64,000 nucleotides of DNA. It comes from Tolypothrix sp. NIES-4075. GTDB taxonomy: Bacteria; Cyanobacteriota; Cyanobacteriia; Cyanobacteriales; Nostocaceae. The DNA lies in assembly GCF_002218085.1 (NCBI RefSeq), contig NZ_BDUC01000020.1, positions 4,445 to 68,444 of the forward strand. The letters run 5' to 3'. The notes under the pieces were generated by a model. The model searched no databases and was not told the origin of the DNA. It saw only the letters and a program-made list of their open reading frames with translations. Positions 61,476 through 64,000 of the stretch are shown one piece after another. The position numbers and the translations under genes are program-made. Positions within the stretch are counted from its first letter, which is position 1, and every line of letters starts with the position of its first letter.

Positions 61476-61509
61476 GCTGCTATTTTAATTTTAGCCTGTG
61501 GAGGACTAG

Positions 61510-61833
61510 ATGGAGAAGATAATTCACCCCATTAGATATCGAATCATTGAGCGTAAAATTACGCCTGAAAAGTCTTATTGGCATTTTCTGAAAGGTAAAA
61601 CTTTTTATAACCCATTGAATTTGCCTTGTGTTGGCGATATTGAATTTATGTTTGGCACAACTAAAAAGAAAGTTGTTGTTGAATTATTTAGAATTAATGG
61701 GGGGAAGGTAGGATATTATTTGGCAGATTTATTAAAGAAACAATACTATTATTGTGGTAATAATTGGGAAGATGTCAAAGTCAAGTTAAGAGAATTAGGT
61801 ATTGGTAGAGATGAGCCAAATTATCAAAATTAA
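61510..61833 (+). CDS. Hypothetical basic protein
   Basis: 107 residues, basic and aromatic, with strand-like segments (VGDIEFMF, KKVVVELFRINGGKVGYYL). No RBS of note. No family recognised. Confidence 0.5.
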   Translation: MEKIIHPIRYRIIERKITPEKSYWHFLKGKTFYNPLNLPCVGDIEFMFGTTKKKVVVELFRINGGKVGYYLADLLKKQYYYCGNNWEDVKVKLRELGIGRDEPNYQN

Positions 61834-61927
61834 GATTTATTTAGGTGTGTTGGCGCAAGCCTTGTCTTAAGACATTGCTTCAAACCTCTAAGAAAAGTTG
61901 TAAAGGGTGGCAATTAAGCACCCTTTA

Positions 61928-62110
61928 TCAGTCGTCAGATTTCTCAAATGTCCAGTCAATTTTACCGTCGGTTCCGCTGCCCCAGCATCTGGACTTAATA
62001 CAGAATTCAGAGGCGATTGCCTCAATTGAATTTTGAATTTGTCGATAGATTATTATTTGTTGGTCTGCTGGTAAGTCTGCAAATGCTGGTAGATTGATTT
62101 CAATTTTCAT
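61928..62110 (-). CDS. Hypothetical small protein
   Basis: 60 residues from MKIEINLPAFADLPADQQII. Helical start, Trp/Lys-rich end (WTFEKSDD). No motif. It follows the methyltransferase locus on the same strand. Confidence 0.5.
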   Translation of the reverse strand: MKIEINLPAFADLPADQQIIIYRQIQNSIEAIASEFCIKSRCWGSGTDGKIDWTFEKSDD

Positions 62111-62178
62111 TTTGGCTAAGAATGTTGTTAACAACAGTTAGTAACATTCCTAGCCTTTCTTTTACCAGGTGGAAATTA

Positions 62179-63843
62179 TCATTTTTTAGATTTTGACCGC
62201 TTAATAAAGCTGATAATTTCTTCAAGTGGGATATTTGACTTTTGCATTGATTGAATGAGAGCGATCGCACCTATTGGAACTGAACCAATGCTGCGCCCCT
62301 TCCATTCGCCATCAACCTTTTCCTCCCAGTTAAAACCCCATCTCCAATGAGTAGGATTATCGGGGTCGCGGTGTCCAATCACACGGGGGTAACTTGCTAT
62401 CTTCCCACATTTCAGCGTTTTATTTTCTATGTACTTGTACAAGCAGCCTTTGCGCTGTCTTCGTTTCGGGTTTTGTACAGCTTCCTGCTGCTGTGGTTCA
62501 TCCTCTAAGAAATTCTCTGGTGTTGTTTTACTCTGCAATTGAATTGAGGTAGAGAATTCTGTTAAGGGCGATCGCTGCAATTCTAGGATCGAGAAGATTT
62601 CCTGCTGCTGCTCGTTGCTTTCTAATAATTCCGTTGCCGCTCTTGACTCCAAGGGGTCTAGCCAGGTTTCCGGGATTTGATACCACTGACATAGGATAGC
62701 CGGATTCAGCACCTCGTCTTTTTGCAGTAGCCCTAGCTTCTTCAGTTCCCCTTCTTGCTTGGTTTGTCCAGGGGGTCGTCCTTTCCCAGTCGAGCTTAAG
62801 GCTCCGGGCGATGGCAACCAACAATATTCTTTCTCTAATAAAGGGAGCGCCACAGTGTCCGCTTCCGATAGTAAGCCATTCCGCATCATACCCGATGCTG
62901 TCAAGGGTTCTGAGTATACCTCTGAAATATGAGCCTGTCGGTTTTCCTGGGGAGGTTGGACAATCGAGTAGCCCGGTAACGTTTTCGATGGCTGCGAATT
63001 TTGGCTGATAATTATTGAGGATTCGCAAGATTGAGGGGAAACAATCGCGGTCGTCGCTTGCACCAAGTCTGAGTCCTTCTCCTGAGAAGGGGGGACAAGG
63101 GGGGGAGGCTGTAATAATGTCGATTTCTCGGCAACGCAAAGGTCCAAATCCTCCCTCAAAGGCGAAGCTTCGCACGTCTCCGTAGTTATGTACTCCCGGA
63201 TATCTGTTGAAGAGGATATCGTTACAGTATCCGTCGATTTCTGCAACTCCGCAGAGTTTGAATCCGAGTTGCAAGCCGGCGTAACAGAATCCAGCACCGA
63301 CTCCTGAGCAGAGGTCAAGTTGTGTGATTCCCATTTTTTCCACGCCTCGTTATATTCTGCAATTGTTTTAAAATCGTCCAGGTTGGGTGGTTCGTGGCTG
63401 TCGTCGCAGAAAATTGTCACTTGGTCGCCCGGAGCTTTAAAAGCTGGGTTTTCTCCAAAATCAGCGGCATTCCAGCGGTCTGTGTCGTCTTGTGTTTCTA
63501 CAAGTTCAAAACATGAAGAGGGTAGTGATACTAGCTCTGGTTTAAAGTTTGGGGAATTATCTATTAGAGCTTCTATGCGATCGCCTACTATCTCCTGAAT
63601 TTCACCGCTATAGCATCGTAAATAGCACTTTTTACCCGGTAATTCGGCTTCGCGCTTAATCTTTACGCGATCGCCTACTTTCCAATTCTTAGAGGAAGGA
63701 AAAGCCGAGCCGTCGTCCCAAGCTTTATCTGTTTTGGGGTGCGATCGCATACCTCGTTTTTTCTTAGAGGAAAGATTTTCGGCTTCAAAGTCTCGCGCTG
63801 CATCATTCTTGGAGGAAAACTTAGAAGTGTTGAATAGTTCCAT
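62179..63843 (-). CDS. 554-codon protein that overlaps a complete methyltransferase gene
   Basis: The N-terminal part (about residues 1-165) has NWKVGDRVKIKREAELPGKK and YSGEIQEIVGDRIEAL, a KOW/SH3-like start, and three SSKN/SSKK segments from dispersed 12-mers. The middle (about 168-438) is S/T/P/Q/E-rich and lies over the nested methyltransferase. It still contains GALSSTGKGRPPGQTKQEGE and DPLESRAATELLE, which look like conserved words I recall near cyanobacterial cytosine methylases. The C-terminal part (about 440-554) has a compact Trp-rich domain (HWRWGFNWEEKVDGEWKGRS). A target-recognition or accessory role for methylation is a guess. Confidence 0.65.
   Translation of the reverse strand: MELFNTSKFSSKNDAARDFEAENLSSKKKRGMRSHPKTDKAWDDGSAFPSSKNWKVGDRVKIKREAELPGKKCYLRCYSGEIQEIVGDRIEALIDNSPNFKPELVSLPSSCFELVETQDDTDRWNAADFGENPAFKAPGDQVTIFCDDSHEPPNLDDFKTIAEYNEAWKKWESHNLTSAQESVLDSVTPACNSDSNSAELQKSTDTVTISSSTDIREYITTETCEASPLREDLDLCVAEKSTLLQPPPLVPPSQEKDSDLVQATTAIVSPQSCESSIIISQNSQPSKTLPGYSIVQPPQENRQAHISEVYSEPLTASGMMRNGLLSEADTVALPLLEKEYCWLPSPGALSSTGKGRPPGQTKQEGELKKLGLLQKDEVLNPAILCQWYQIPETWLDPLESRAATELLESNEQQQEIFSILELQRSPLTEFSTSIQLQSKTTPENFLEDEPQQQEAVQNPKRRQRKGCLYKYIENKTLKCGKIASYPRVIGHRDPDNPTHWRWGFNWEEKVDGEWKGRSIGSVPIGAIALIQSMQKSNIPLEEIISFIKRSKSKK
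62528..63343 (-). CDS. C5 cytosine DNA methyltransferase nested in another gene
   Basis: 271 residues from a GTG at 63343 or the ATG at 63334 (MGITQLDLCSGVGAG). All main motifs: I (LDLCSGVGAGFCYAG), IV with catalytic Cys (SPPCPPFSG), VI (AIENVTG), VIII (IRERILLVA) and X (GNLLDPRIAAIALNRI). The target-recognition region is short. The gene lies wholly within codons of the 62179-63843 gene, same strand, other frame. It transfers a methyl group to C5 of cytosine; the site recognised cannot be read from sequence. HIP1 methylation is conceivable but unproven. Confidence 0.88.
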   Translation of the reverse strand: MEKMGITQLDLCSGVGAGFCYAGLQLGFKLCGVAEIDGYCNDILFNRYPGVHNYGDVRSFAFEGGFGPLRCREIDIITASPPCPPFSGEGLRLGASDDRDCFPSILRILNNYQPKFAAIENVTGLLDCPTSPGKPTGSYFRGILRTLDSIGYDAEWLTIGSGHCGAPFIRERILLVAIARSLKLDWERTTPWTNQARRGTEEARATAKRRGAESGYPMSVVSNPGNLARPLGVKSGNGIIRKQRAAAGNLLDPRIAAIALNRILYLNSIAE

Positions 63844-63867
63844 TACTTTTTATACAGAAGCGTATAT

Positions 63868-64000
63868 TTACCAGCTGGCACGAGCCAAGCTTTTAAATTT
63901 AGTAAATTGGTTATCGAACAGTAGTTTTATTGTTCCCGTCGGACCATCGCGGTGTTTAGCCATAATTACTTCGCATATACCCCGCTCTGGTGAGTCTAAG
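63868..64000 (-). CDS. dnaB: Replicative DNA helicase, C-terminal end (gene runs out of window)
   Basis: The last 43 codons read LDSPERGICEVIMAKHRDGP, then TGTIKLLFDNQFTKFKSL and end in TAA at 63868-63870. This is the conserved C terminus of DnaB-type hexameric helicases (AKHRxGPTGTxxLxF). The rest lies beyond the window. A plasmid dnaB near the methylase locus suits replicon-specific replication. Confidence 0.8.
   Translation of the reverse strand, partial: LDSPERGICEVIMAKHRDGPTGTIKLLFDNQFTKFKSLARASW

Larger units (their letters stand above)
4275..63815. repeat. Dispersed 12-mer TTCCTCTAAGAA, about 36 copies
   Basis: Core CCTCTAAGAA or complement near: 4279, 6100, 7101, 8240, 9761, 13295, 14642, 14831, 18045, 18090, 18153, 18250, 18873, 19880, 21040, 23012, 24343, 38993, 44623, 45182, 45211, 46122, 46339, 47151, 47284, 47852, 51189, 57880, 57932, 61086, 61242, 61888, 62504, 63691, 63763. 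Variants at 16165, 21754, 47240, 49234 and 63812. None between about 24.4 and 38.9 kb or 39.0-44.6 kb. Confidence 0.85.

Overview
The window looks like part of a large plasmid (or plasmid-like accessory replicon) of a filamentous, heterocyst-forming-type cyanobacterium (Nostocales). The reasons are the very dense HIP1 octamer GCGATCGC, Nostoc-type short palindromic repeats inside genes, a Psb34-like photosystem II gene, and a plasmid gene set: a small parA/parB pair, a KfrA-type protein, an ERF annealing protein, SF1 helicases, a wHTH protein with iteron-like repeats, a tyrosine recombinase and a DnaB 3' end. No rRNA, tRNA or core metabolic operon is visible.

Layout. 0-4 kb: a NACHT ATPase and a pentapeptide/CHAT protease on the minus strand, sharing an amyloid-signalling-like motif. 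4-7.1 kb: UvrD-like helicase and ERF protein. 7.2-10.8 kb: three divergent gene pairs, each built around a CCATGTATACATGG operator. 10.9-17 kb: mostly unknown genes, with a 2OG-Fe(II) oxygenase, DUF4417-like protein, SNase-like nuclease and two secreted Cys-rich paralogues. 17.1-18 kb: a winged-helix gene carrying internal iteron-like repeats and a 32-bp palindrome (candidate initiator/origin). 18.2-24.7 kb: a minus-strand operon KfrA > ATPase > membrane hydrolase > HlyD-like > outer-membrane-factor-like, with a duplicated junction.

26.0-35.5 kb: one CRISPR array cut in two by a 7.7-kb insertion. The insertion lies inside a spacer, is flanked by a 5-bp duplication (TAGTT), and has an identical 170-bp MITE-like element at each end. 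It carries a tniB gene and an aldehyde-detoxification-like cassette (SRPBCC, two zinc alcohol dehydrogenases, DJ-1/PfpI, aldo/keto reductase). No cas genes are present. 35.5-36.7 kb: parAB with centromere-like repeats. 36.8-38.4 kb: PhoD phosphatase. 39-44.7 kb: a plus-strand operon of unknown membrane proteins ending in a membrane-anchored P-loop ATPase, followed by an HNH gene broken by a repeat insertion. 44.8-61.9 kb: many small genes, Psb34, two SF1 helicases (one with a NERD domain), SLATT-like, GIY-YIG, DNA polymerase IV, GST, recombinase. 62.2-63.8 kb: a complete C5 cytosine methyltransferase nested in another frame inside a 554-codon gene on the same strand. The window ends in the 3' end of dnaB.

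Two features run through the backbone: HIP1, and a second dispersed 12-mer, TTCCTCTAAGAA, present in about 36 good copies in both orientations. It lies between genes, just upstream of starts, and inside coding regions, where it repeatedly encodes SSKN or FLEE. It is absent from the CRISPR/transposon block. All calls come from reading the sequence; no database search was possible.
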